DNA from: Clostridium oryzae
Lineage (GTDB): Bacteria; Bacillota; Clostridia; Clostridiales; Clostridiaceae
NCBI RefSeq assembly: GCF_002029235.1
Contig: NZ_MZGV01000040.1
Coordinates: 1 to 38,633 of the forward strand
Direction: 5' to 3'
Length of the DNA: 38,633 nt
Shown here: in pieces, positions 7,420 to 14,739 of the stretch
Layout of the letters: each line of letters begins with the position of its first letter
How positions within the stretch are numbered: the stretch's first letter is position 1
Notes under the pieces: model-generated
Seen by the model: the letters and a program-made list of their open reading frames with translations, nothing else
Databases searched by the model: none
What the model was told of the DNA's origin: nothing
Translations under genes and position numbers: made by a program

Positions 7420-8661
7420 CTATGAAAACAGCGGTGATATGAATAAGATTACAGATAGAATAATTATAAATATAACAGTAGACCAGCTTATTAAATTCTG
7501 AATTTTACTATTCACATATTTACCCATGATATTTTTATCATTTATCAGAACAATCATAAATGTTAAAATTATTGGTGATAGTATTCCTGCTATTTGCTGC
7601 GAAACAAGAATAATCTTTATTAGTGACACTCCAGGAATAAGGATAAATAGCGCTCCCAATATTAAGATACCTGTATAAATTCCGAAGAAAGCAGGAGCTT
7701 CTTTAAAACTATTGTTAACGCCGCTTTCCCAGCCAAAGGCTTCACATATAGCATAAGATGTCGAAAGTGGAATAACAGCTGTTGCAAGAGCTGAAGCACC
7801 TAAAAGACCCGCCCCAAATAGTATAAATGCAGATTCGCCGGCTAATGGTTTCAGCGCCATGGCAGCTTGTTGTGCACTTGTTATCGTTACACCAGCTTTG
7901 TAAAGTGTAGCTGCAGTACATAAAATAATAAAAAACGATACTGCATTTCCCCAAAATGCACCTAAATAAACATCTAATTTCTCATATTTATAATCAGATA
8001 AACTTAACTTCTTATCGGCTATGGAAGATTGAAGATAAAACTGCATATATGGAGTGATTGTTGTGCCAATCATTCCGATGAAAGTTAGCAGAAAACCTGT
8101 ATTTAACTCAATTGTTGGAGTTAGAGTCGTTTTTAGTACGCTTCCCCAATCTGGTTTAATTAAAAACGCAGATATAATATAAGTAAAAAATACAAATGTA
8201 AATAGTAAAAATATATTTTCAACTTTTTTATAGGAGCCTTTTGTAACAAGAAACCAGATCAAAATAGCTGCAGCTGGTACAGATACATATTTACTCACAT
8301 TAAAAAGCTTTAAACTTTCTGCTATACCAGCAAAATCGCCCAAAACCACGCCCATATTTGCAATCAAGAGGATAGCCATTGCTAGAAAAGTGAGTTTTAC
8401 TCCGAATTTTTCTCTGATAAGATCCGATAGTCCTTTACCAGTCACAATAGCCATTCTAGCATTCATTTCCTGTATCACTGCAAGGCTGAAGGTAATAAGA
8501 AGAAGTCCCCACAGCATCTTATAGCCATAGGATGCTCCAACGGATGCATAAGTGGTAATCCCTCCTGCATCATTGCCCGCGTTAACAGTAATTAGTCCAG
8601 GACCTATGATCGTCATAATAAAAAATAATCTTTTAAATCTATTTGATAATGCCATTCTCAT
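7420..8661 (-). CDS. Nramp-family divalent cation transporter, NRMT-like (probable Mg2+)
   Basis: 413 residues with about 11 hydrophobic helices, the Nramp/SLC11 length and layout. The helix-1 metal site, DPGN in Mn/Fe transporters, reads GNDAGGI (about 28-34). The Asp remains, but Pro and Asn are replaced. The helix-6 MPH motif reads ITPYMQFYLQ, so the soft-metal-selecting methionine is absent. Such changes are known for Nramp-related magnesium transporters. The start follows GAGGAGG by 8 bp and overlaps the upstream stop in an ATGA, so it is co-translated with a MgtE-N/CBS protein. The operon is headed by an M-box riboswitch, which independently points to Mg2+ as substrate. Ion specificity is inferred. 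Confidence 0.85.
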   Translation of the reverse strand: MRMALSNRFKRLFFIMTIIGPGLITVNAGNDAGGITTYASVGASYGYKMLWGLLLITFSLAVIQEMNARMAIVTGKGLSDLIREKFGVKLTFLAMAILLIANMGVVLGDFAGIAESLKLFNVSKYVSVPAAAILIWFLVTKGSYKKVENIFLLFTFVFFTYIISAFLIKPDWGSVLKTTLTPTIELNTGFLLTFIGMIGTTITPYMQFYLQSSIADKKLSLSDYKYEKLDVYLGAFWGNAVSFFIILCTAATLYKAGVTITSAQQAAMALKPLAGESAFILFGAGLLGASALATAVIPLSTSYAICEAFGWESGVNNSFKEAPAFFGIYTGILILGALFILIPGVSLIKIILVSQQIAGILSPIILTFMIVLINDKNIMGKYVNSKIQNLISWSTVIFIIILSVILFISPLFS

Positions 8662-9914
8662 AGTGCAATCCTCCTCAATTTCATGAGCTCATGAATGCTG
8701 TCATTTAAGGTGATAACACCTACTAAGCAATTATTTTCATCAAGCACTGGAAGAGAAATGAGATTATATTTTTGCATTAATTCAATAGCATCTTCAATAA
8801 AATCTATATCCTTTAACCTCTTAGGCTGAGCTGTCATGATATTGTATATTTTTGTGCTTCTGTCTGACGTAACTATGGAAAATAAAGATACGATACCAAG
8901 CAAATTATCTCTATCATTTGTTATATATAGATTATAGCTTTCTTCTTCATCAGTATGGTTTTTCTGAAACCAATTAAGAATATCTTCAACTGTTACATCA
9001 GGCAGAAATGTCAAAAAATCTTTAGACATAAGGCTGCCTACAGTTTCTTTTTCATATTCCATAAGTTCCCTTATCTCTTCCTGACTATCCTCATCCATCT
9101 TAGTCAGCAACTTTTCTGCTCTGTCTTCATCGATTTCCTCAAGAATGTCTGCAATTTCATCTGAAGGCAGGATTTCTAGAATATCAGAGGCTTTTTCATC
9201 TGACATTGTTTTAAGCAAATTTACCTTCACATCAGTTTCAATTTCTTCAAAAACTTCCGCAGCTTTTTGGTTGTTCAAACTATTAAATAGCACGTTAGCA
9301 TTTTTATTATGAAGTTCTTCAATTATATCCGCGATATCAGCGGCATGAAGAGTTTCAATTCTATTTGCAGGACAAAGAAGCTTCAATTTTTCAGTCCCCG
9401 TTGATAAGGGCTGAACATTGTCCCAAATGATTAATTTGTTTCTTAATTGATAATTAATTAGTCCAGATAACTTAATAAAAGTATATTCTACACCAAGTCG
9501 TCTTAGCAAACCTCTTGTACCAATATCAACTGCAAGCAACAGCCAATTATTATTTATATAGCCAAGCCTAACATCGTTGACACGTTCAACTTTTCTGCCA
9601 TTAATATCTACAATTTGTTTATCTAAAAAATCTCTTACAAGAAAAATATCATTTTCGTCTGGTAATTTAATTAATAAAGTCTCACTTTTAATTTCAATAT
9701 TATATCTTTCTTTTTCATTTTTTGTTATGTTAAGTGCTTCGGCAGCAGCATAAAATTTTCTTCTTCCATCTCTGATTTGCATATACATTACTGTAGGCTT
9801 TTCTTGATTAAAGTCAAGAATCAAATCACTTAATCTTCCAATGGTTTGGCCGGAAATATTGTGAACTTCATTATTTAAGATTTTGCTGAAAAAGAAATTT
9901 GTTAATCTTGTCAT
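8658..9914 (-). CDS. Soluble PRC-barrel / MgtE-N / CBS-pair protein, probable Mg2+ sensor partner
   Basis: 418 residues from the ATG at 9914, chosen because AAAGGG lies 8-9 bp upstream and the protein then begins MTRLTNFFFSKILNNEVHN, as PRC-barrel proteins do. An in-frame ATG at 9941 overlaps the stop of the preceding small ORF (TGATG) and is an alternative. Domains: a PRC-barrel-like pair (about 1-165), an MgtE intracellular N domain rich in acidic helices (about 190-300; ADIADIIEEL, DEIADILEEIDEDRAEKLL) and two CBS motifs (about 305-415; VGSLMSKDFLTF, NIMTAQPKRL). The membrane channel of MgtE is absent. In MgtE these cytoplasmic domains bind Mg2+ and close the pore. Here they are encoded separately and coupled to the Nramp gene, suggesting control in trans. 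Confidence 0.85.
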   Translation of the reverse strand: MTRLTNFFFSKILNNEVHNISGQTIGRLSDLILDFNQEKPTVMYMQIRDGRRKFYAAAEALNITKNEKERYNIEIKSETLLIKLPDENDIFLVRDFLDKQIVDINGRKVERVNDVRLGYINNNWLLLAVDIGTRGLLRRLGVEYTFIKLSGLINYQLRNKLIIWDNVQPLSTGTEKLKLLCPANRIETLHAADIADIIEELHNKNANVLFNSLNNQKAAEVFEEIETDVKVNLLKTMSDEKASDILEILPSDEIADILEEIDEDRAEKLLTKMDEDSQEEIRELMEYEKETVGSLMSKDFLTFLPDVTVEDILNWFQKNHTDEEESYNLYITNDRDNLLGIVSLFSIVTSDRSTKIYNIMTAQPKRLKDIDFIEDAIELMQKYNLISLPVLDENNCLVGVITLNDSIHELMKLRRIAL

Positions 9915-9940
9915 TTCCTTCACCCTTTCTATAAAGGGCA

Positions 9941-10036
9941 TCAAAAGAGCAGGCAATCGATGCCCTTATAATTATTTTTAGTTTTTTCTAAATAAAAATG
10001 TATGTGATAACTTTCCGCCGCGCTATAATCATCCAT
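9941..10036 (-). CDS. Small ORF (31 aa) between the Mg2+ attenuator and the MgtE-like gene
   Basis: An ATG at 10036 lies 8 bp after a perfect AAGGAGG (10045-10051), which itself directly follows the T-tract of the riboswitch terminator. The peptide starts MDDYSAAESYHIHFYL and ends KGIDCLLF. Its TGA overlaps an ATG of the next gene by one base (TGATG). The last codons overlap a hairpin, AAGGGCATC/GATGCCCTT (9933-9966). It has no clear membrane helix. It could be a small protein of the transporter complex, or a leader ORF whose translation opens the hairpin and couples expression of the next gene. I know of no family. Confidence 0.6.
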   Translation of the reverse strand: MDDYSAAESYHIHFYLEKTKNNYKGIDCLLF

Positions 10037-10051
10037 TGACTGCACCTCCTT

Positions 10052-10086
10052 AAAAAATAAAACCCTCCACTACCAAGTGAAGGGTT
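10052..10086 (-). terminator. Regulated terminator of the M-box riboswitch
   Basis: On the minus strand AACCCTTCACT pairs with AGTGGAGGGTT (11 bp, one G-U) over TGGT, followed by TTATTTTTT. The 5' arm segment CCTTCACT (10076-10083) is exactly complementary to AGTGAAGG (10146-10153) at the 3' edge of the aptamer. This gives a clear antiterminator alternative. Confidence 0.9.
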
Positions 10087-10142
10087 AATAAATCACACTG
10101 CAATAACATCAATATATGTTCAAAAAAATATATTGATACAGC

Positions 10143-10312
10143 AATCCTTCACTAGTTTAGTTTTAGCACTATATAGCATAGAAAACTCATTGTTTTCAGC
10201 TGCATTAAGTAGAACCTTAATCCGATAATACCTGTTGACCCATTGGCATCTCTCGACGTTTCCGGGCAGCAGCGTGTATCCATATAGGAGCCTCACCTAA
10301 CAAGGACTTTAT
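10143..10312 (-). promoter_or_regulatory. M-box (ykoK-type) Mg2+ riboswitch
   Basis: The minus strand carries the conserved M-box core in order: GTTAGGTGAGGCTCCTATA, GCTGCTGCCCGGAAACGTC, GAGATGCCAATGGGTCAACA, then TTAATGCAGCTG and AGTGCTAAA. The aptamer closes by AGTCCTT (10302-10308) pairing with AAGGATT (10143-10149). The latter overlaps the antiterminator strand (10146-10153), so P1 and the antiterminator exclude each other. Expected logic: Mg2+ stabilises P1, the terminator at 10052-10086 forms and transcription stops; low Mg2+ permits read-through into the small ORF, the MgtE-like gene and the Nramp gene. A further AT-rich hairpin lies at about 10100-10140. Confidence 0.95.
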
Positions 10313-10329
10313 TAATATTTTGCAGATTT

Positions 10330-10358
10330 ATATTACCTCTATCTGCCAGGATTGTCAA
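10330..10358 (-). promoter_or_regulatory. Sigma-A promoter of the Mg2+ operon
   Basis: TTGACA (10353-10358), a 17-bp spacer and TAATAT (10330-10335) on the minus strand. The expected start is near 10323, just ahead of the M-box. Confidence 0.85.
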
Positions 10359-10413
10359 TAGTAATTGAAAAATATTTTCATTTGTCTACAATAAAATGAT
10401 TCAGCGGAAATAA

Positions 10414-10442
10414 TTGACAAGGTATTATATATCCAATATAAT
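10414..10442 (+). promoter_or_regulatory. Consensus sigma-A promoter
   Basis: TTGACA (10414-10419), exactly 17 bp, then TATAAT (10437-10442). It points at a decayed gene (10503-10730) and may now serve the GNAT gene at 10763. Confidence 0.85.
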
Positions 10443-10502
10443 CTATTTGTGAAAAGAATTATTGTAAAATACAATATGTTCTTATGAAAGGATGATGGTA
10501 TT

Positions 10503-10730
10503 ATGGCAAATTTAATGGTGATTGCTGCATAAACTAAATATGGGTGAAAATGTAACTGTTAGGGTTAAAATGCCCTTTGTTAAAGTCGCATTTTTGCAGT
10601 ATTCTAGCCTTTCATAATTTTACTGTGTACGAGTAACATTACAGGTGTTCCTGTTAATATGCCCGCAGATAGTATCCAAATTTTTGAGGTTACTGTTTGC
10701 GGAATTTTTTCGCCCATTTTTAGAGATTAA
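10503..10730 (+). pseudogene. Frameshifted remnant of a small unknown gene
   Basis: Downstream of the consensus promoter, GAAAGG and ATG at 10503 open MANLMVIAA, then stop. Protein-like sequence resumes in another frame from about 10540 (GENVTVRVKMPFVKVAFLQY). It continues in a second frame (AFHNFTVYE) and then a third (SNITGVPVNMPADSIQIFEV), ending at TAA 10728-10730. These pieces join sensibly if two or three small indels are assumed, which suggests a recently decayed gene. I do not recognise the family. Confidence 0.4.
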
Positions 10731-10762
10731 TATTTTAATATATTAAAAGGAGACTATAGAAG

Positions 10763-11665
10763 ATGAGTGAAAAAGAATTAAATCAAACTATTAAAGTAAA
10801 AAGGTATATATCAGAAAAGGATTATAAACAAGTAACCGCCCTTAGTGAAACTGTAAAATCAACGGACAATGTGAATCTAAAGCTGGAGCTAGACTACAAA
10901 TTGAACAAACACAAAAATTCAGATGTAGAAATAGATGATATGAATGAATTCTTCTATTATGTTGGTGATGAATTAGCGGCATATATGGGAATTTCAAGTT
11001 TTGGGGATAAGACTAAAGGCGAAATAAATGGAATGGTACATCCGGATTTCAGAAGGAGAGGCATATTTAAAAAGCTTTTTCAAATAACAATGAATGAATG
11101 CAAAAATAAAAGTTTTAAAAAGATATTATTATTATCAGATGGTGAGTCTAATTCTGGAATTGAGTTTATAAAAGCGGTGGGAGGAGAATATGATTTTTCC
11201 GAGTACAGAATGAAGCTTAACCAAAAGGTTAAACTAGAAAGTATAGATACTGTACATTTAAGAAAAGCAGAAAAAACGGATAGGGAAGAAATAGCAAAGC
11301 AGAATTCGGTATATTTTGGCGATGAAACAGTTGAAGAAGAAACAACTGTGGAATTTGAACCTGCATATATGGTTGAATTTGCTGGACAGATTATTGGTAA
11401 AATTCATATAGACTTTGATGAGGATTCAGCGTTTATATTCGGGTTTGGAATACTTCCTGAGTTTAGAAGAAAAGGCTATGGAAAAGCCGCATTGATGGCG
11501 GCTTTGAAATTAATTGAAAAGCAAAATAAACATGATGTGCAGCTGGATGTTGAGTGTAAAAACAGCAATGCTTTAAATTTATATACAGCCTGTGGTTTTG
11601 AAAAAAAGTCTGTAATGAACTATTATAAATATGATGTATTTAGGGATAATACATTTAGAAAATAG
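10763..11665 (+). CDS. Tandem GNAT acetyltransferase
   Basis: 300 residues containing two GNAT N-acetyltransferase domains. The acetyl-CoA pyrophosphate loop (motif A, R/Q-x-x-G-x-G/A) appears as VHPDFRRRGIFKKLF (about 92-106) and again as ILPEFRRKGYGKAALM (about 234-249). The second copy has the classic RRKGYGKA loop and a C-terminal NALNLYTACGFEKK strand-turn, so it is probably the active one. RBS AAAGGAGA precedes the ATG. It is the first gene of a tight cluster, with the YhaM-like gene 20 bp downstream. The acetyl acceptor is unknown. Confidence 0.85.
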   Translation: MSEKELNQTIKVKRYISEKDYKQVTALSETVKSTDNVNLKLELDYKLNKHKNSDVEIDDMNEFFYYVGDELAAYMGISSFGDKTKGEINGMVHPDFRRRGIFKKLFQITMNECKNKSFKKILLLSDGESNSGIEFIKAVGGEYDFSEYRMKLNQKVKLESIDTVHLRKAEKTDREEIAKQNSVYFGDETVEEETTVEFEPAYMVEFAGQIIGKIHIDFDEDSAFIFGFGILPEFRRKGYGKAALMAALKLIEKQNKHDVQLDVECKNSNALNLYTACGFEKKSVMNYYKYDVFRDNTFRK

Positions 11666-11685
11666 ATTTAATTTGGAGGATTAAA

Positions 11686-12588
11686 ATGGAAAATAAGAAG
11701 TTGTTTTTGAGTGATGTAAATAGTGGAGAAGAAGTAGTTATATCCTTAATGGTTATGAAAAAGATGGTAAGGGATCCTGATAAGATCATATACATATTGG
11801 CAGATAAAAGTGGAGAGATAAAGGCTAATATACCTGGCAAGGATGATAATATTATTGAGGGAAGAGTTTTGCAGATTGAAGGCGTAAAAGATGTAAATCT
11901 CAGTGTGAAAAAATATGAATTCGTATCAGAATATCATATTACAGATTACCTTCCAACAGTTAAAAGACCTATCGAAGATATTATGAAGGAAATTCAGTAT
12001 TATACTGATAAATATGTAGTGTCTGAAGAAGGTAAGGCATTAGATGATTACTTTTTTAAGAATAAGGAGTTTGTAGACAGATTTAAAAGAGGTATAGGCG
12101 GAATTTCCATGCACCACAATTATATAGGAGGACTAGCGGAGCATACTTTAAATGTAATGTATCTTACAGTAATGCTATGTGAAAGATACAACGCCAGAAG
12201 ACCTGAAATAGCAGTGCTATCGGCTAAGCTTCATGATATAGGAAAGATTTATGAGATGTACTATGATGGACCGTTTAAATATACTACTAGAGGAGAGATG
12301 GAGGGGCATATAGTTATAGGAACTGAAATGATAGACGAAGCAATAAGGCAAAAGCCTGATTTTTATTCAGAGGATTTTATTCTCAGAGTAAAAGGCTGCA
12401 TAGTTCAGCATCATGGAAAATTAGAGTTTGGGTCTCCAAGGCAGGCTAATACGGAAGATGCTTTTATTGTGAATTATGCTGACACAATTGATGCGATGAT
12501 GAACAAGATAGACAGATTAAAAGATAAGACAGAGCCAGGAAATTGGTCTGAATTTGATAGAAGAGTGGAAACTAAATTATTTTTATAA
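11686..12588 (+). CDS. YhaM-like 3'-5' exoribonuclease (OB-fold + HD domain)
   Basis: 300 residues. The N-terminal part (about 1-90) looks like an OB-fold nucleic-acid-binding domain. The C-terminal HD domain has EHTLNVMYL (about 151-159), AKLHDIGK with the paired His-Asp (about 183-190), IVQHHGKLEFGSP (about 243-255) and a distal Asp in NYADTIDAM. This order matches B. subtilis YhaM (314 aa), a 3'-5' exonuclease acting on RNA and single-stranded DNA. RBS TTGGAGGA precedes the ATG. It lies between the GNAT and DUF503 genes, probably in one transcript. Confidence 0.85.
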   Translation: MENKKLFLSDVNSGEEVVISLMVMKKMVRDPDKIIYILADKSGEIKANIPGKDDNIIEGRVLQIEGVKDVNLSVKKYEFVSEYHITDYLPTVKRPIEDIMKEIQYYTDKYVVSEEGKALDDYFFKNKEFVDRFKRGIGGISMHHNYIGGLAEHTLNVMYLTVMLCERYNARRPEIAVLSAKLHDIGKIYEMYYDGPFKYTTRGEMEGHIVIGTEMIDEAIRQKPDFYSEDFILRVKGCIVQHHGKLEFGSPRQANTEDAFIVNYADTIDAMMNKIDRLKDKTEPGNWSEFDRRVETKLFL

Positions 12589-12600
12589 AAGGTGAGAGGT

Positions 12601-12891
12601 ATGAGAATCTTAACTGCAAAAATAACGCTTAGGGCGTCCTGGGTACATTCGCTGAAAGAAAAGAGAATGGTGGTAAAAAGCATTGTTCAGAAGTTAAAAA
12701 ACAAATTTAATATTTCGGTAGCAGAAATAGAAGAGCAGGATATTCATCAGACCATAGTGATTGGAATCGCTGGAGTATGTAGCAGTGCTGCTCAGGCAGA
12801 TTCCACTATGGAGAATATCCTGGATTTTGTAGAAGAAAATACAGATGCTGAAATAGTAAATATTGAGAAAGAAGACATTGGAAATATATAA
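12601..12891 (+). CDS. DUF503 family protein (YlxP-like)
   Basis: 96 residues. The ATG at 12601 is preferred over a GTG at 12592, because AAAGGTG lies 6 bp upstream and the protein then begins MRILTAKITLRASWVHSLKEKR. That matches the DUF503 start with its conserved SLKEKR motif. The rest (VVKSIVQKLKNKFNISVAEI, VIGIAGVCSS) is family-typical. Members are found near ribosome-assembly genes elsewhere, but the function is not established. It is the last gene of the GNAT-YhaM-DUF503 cluster. Confidence 0.85.
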   Translation: MRILTAKITLRASWVHSLKEKRMVVKSIVQKLKNKFNISVAEIEEQDIHQTIVIGIAGVCSSAAQADSTMENILDFVEENTDAEIVNIEKEDIGNI

Positions 12892-12899
12892 AAATATAC

Positions 12900-12928
12900 T
12901 TGACAAAAAAATACTTCTAGAATAGAAT
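12900..12928 (+). promoter_or_regulatory. Sigma-A promoter of the marR gene
   Basis: TTGACA (12900-12905), 17 bp, TAGAAT (12923-12928). A half-site ATACTTC of the putative operator lies inside the spacer (12911-12917). Confidence 0.8.
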
Positions 12929-12934
12929 TAAAAT

Positions 12935-12955
12935 ATACTTCGGTAAAAGAACTAT
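12935..12955 (+). promoter_or_regulatory. Putative MarR operator in front of marR
   Basis: ATACTTC-N7-GAACTAT is an imperfect dyad (ATAnTTC..GAAnTAT) located at the expected transcription start. The same 21-bp site recurs at 13508-13528 before the ATPase operon with only two differences in the spacer, which implies a common repressor. Confidence 0.6.
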
Positions 12956-12972
12956 TTTAAGGAGACTCTTCT

Positions 12973-13467
12973 ATGATACCTAATGGACAATTTGATTTTG
13001 AAACTATAATTTTTTCATATATTGACCAATTGAAATTTTTATTTCTGCCGAATAAGTGGAATGAAACATTTTTCGATTACTCTAAAAATGAGCTGCTATC
13101 ACTATTATTTATTTACAGAAATAAAAATGTGAATATGAGTGATATAGCACAGTATATTAGTGCTCCGCTAAATACTGTTACTGGTGTTATTACAAGGCTT
13201 GAGAAAAAACATATGGTGGAAAGAAGAAGAGGAAATGAGGATAGGAGAGTAGTTTATATAGTTCTAACTAACGAGGGTGAACAGATTATCAATCAGGCAA
13301 AGAAGAGTATAGAGTATTATGTTAAAGAAGTATATGCTGCACTGACAGAAGAAGAGCTAGGTACAGCTATGAACATTGTAAATAAAGTGATTACTGTATT
13401 GAAATCCAGCAGTAACAGCGAAAATCAAAATGAGATTAAACGAGTCAGAAGAATAAATATAGAATAG
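12973..13467 (+). CDS. MarR family transcriptional regulator
   Basis: A 164-residue winged-helix regulator. The DNA-binding core reads LSLLFIYRNKNVNMSDIAQY (about 43-62), then NTVTGVITRLEKKHMVERRR (about 68-87) and GNEDRRVVYIVLTNEGE with the wing DRR. Flanking N- and C-terminal helices form the dimer interface. The operator dyads before this gene and before the following arsA-like operon suggest it represses itself and that operon. The ligand is unknown. RBS TAAGGAGA precedes the ATG. A terminator overlaps its stop codon. Confidence 0.9.
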   Translation: MIPNGQFDFETIIFSYIDQLKFLFLPNKWNETFFDYSKNELLSLLFIYRNKNVNMSDIAQYISAPLNTVTGVITRLEKKHMVERRRGNEDRRVVYIVLTNEGEQIINQAKKSIEYYVKEVYAALTEEELGTAMNIVNKVITVLKSSSNSENQNEIKRVRRINIE

Positions 13468-13500
13468 CTTAGTATAGATTTTCTAACTAAGTTATTTTTT
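13466..13500 (+). terminator. Intrinsic terminator after marR
   Basis: AGCTTAGTATAGA pairs with TCTAACTAAGTT (one bulge) followed by ATTTTTT. It overlaps the marR stop codon. Confidence 0.75.
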
Positions 13501-13507
13501 AAAAGAA

Positions 13508-13528
13508 ATACTTCGATACAAGAACTAT
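13508..13528 (+). promoter_or_regulatory. Second copy of the putative MarR operator
   Basis: ATACTTC-N7-GAACTAT, nearly identical to 12935-12955, lies 30 bp before the first ArsA-like gene. No strong promoter is obvious between the marR terminator and this site. Confidence 0.55.
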
Positions 13529-13557
13529 TCGTAACAAGAAATAAGGGGAGGATTAAT

Positions 13558-14724
13558 ATGAGCAGGATTATTATTTTTACAGGCAAAGGCGGGGTAGGTA
13601 AAACTAGTACTGCAGCAGCTCATGCTGTGAAAGCAGCTGAGAAGGGAATGAAAACTTTAATAGTAAGTACAGATATGGCGCATAACCTAAGTGATATATT
13701 TATGAAGGATATAAAAGAGGAACCAGTGGAAGTAATAGATAATCTCGATGCACTTGAGATAGATTCTAATTATGAAATGAACAGATATTATGGTAGCATT
13801 TCAAAAGCTATTAAGAGCATGATGCCAATAAAGAATGAGCAGGATCAGGAAACTATGGAGGATATAGTTGTATTTCCAGGAGTAGAGGAGCTATTTTCTC
13901 TTCTTAAGATACAGGAGCTATATGATAAAAGTATTTATGATTTAATTATAGTAGATTGTGCTCCTACAGGGGAAACACTATCTTTGCTTAAGTTCCCAGA
14001 GTTATTTTCCTGGTACATGGAAAAACTTTTTCCAATAGGAAAAGTAGCTATGAAGGTGCTTAGACCCGTTTCAAAAGCAGCTTTTAAAATAGAACTTCCC
14101 GATGCTGAAGCAATGAACGATATCGAAAAATTATATGTAAAATTGGAACAACTTCAGAAACTGCTAAAAGACAGGAGGGTCTGCAGTATAAGATTAGTCG
14201 CTATACCTGAAAAAATGGTTGTTGAAGAGAGCAAAAGAAGCTATATGTATCTAAATCTATATAATTTTAATGTAGACGGTGTTTATATAAATCGAATAAT
14301 ATCTGATGATGTAGATAACAATTTCTTTGATCATTGGAAGGAGATTCAGAAGAAGTATATAGAAGAGCTAACTTCCGCTTTTACTCAGCTTCCAATTTAT
14401 AAAATAAAATGGTACGAGACTGATATAAATGGAATTGATGGATTGGAGAGAATTATTAAGGATTCGCTTAGCAATGAAAAAATATTTAACGTTCTTAAAA
14501 ATACAAACAGTGAGGTATTTGAAAAAACAGAGAAGGGCTACAAGCTTGAAGTTCATGTTCCTTTTACAAACAGGAAAGATTTTGATCTTTACGAGACTGG
14601 CACAGATATTGTAATCAAATTAGGAAATTTCAAGAGAAATATACCAATACCTAATGTAATGAGAAAATATTTAGTAACATCGGCTAAACTGAACGATGGA
14701 ATATTAAATATCTATTTTGAATAG
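13558..14724 (+). CDS. ArsA/Get3-family ATPase with C-terminal HSP20-like domain (first copy)
   Basis: 388 residues. The N-terminal deviant Walker A loop reads TGKGGVGKTSTAA (about 8-20), switch I is STDMAHNLSD and switch II is DCAPTGETLSLLKFPE (about 139-154). All are diagnostic of the ArsA/Get3 group. The final 85 residues (EKGYKLEVHVPFTNRKDFDL..) resemble the alpha-crystallin-like domain of bacterial ArsA. No CxxC zinc motif of Get3 and no arsenite-binding cysteine cluster is seen. No arsB, arsR or arsD lies nearby, so arsenic export is unlikely. A role in protein targeting or chaperoning is possible. GGGGAGG precedes the ATG. Confidence 0.85.
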   Translation: MSRIIIFTGKGGVGKTSTAAAHAVKAAEKGMKTLIVSTDMAHNLSDIFMKDIKEEPVEVIDNLDALEIDSNYEMNRYYGSISKAIKSMMPIKNEQDQETMEDIVVFPGVEELFSLLKIQELYDKSIYDLIIVDCAPTGETLSLLKFPELFSWYMEKLFPIGKVAMKVLRPVSKAAFKIELPDAEAMNDIEKLYVKLEQLQKLLKDRRVCSIRLVAIPEKMVVEESKRSYMYLNLYNFNVDGVYINRIISDDVDNNFFDHWKEIQKKYIEELTSAFTQLPIYKIKWYETDINGIDGLERIIKDSLSNEKIFNVLKNTNSEVFEKTEKGYKLEVHVPFTNRKDFDLYETGTDIVIKLGNFKRNIPIPNVMRKYLVTSAKLNDGILNIYFE

Positions 14725-14739
14725 AAGGAAGGCTTTGTT

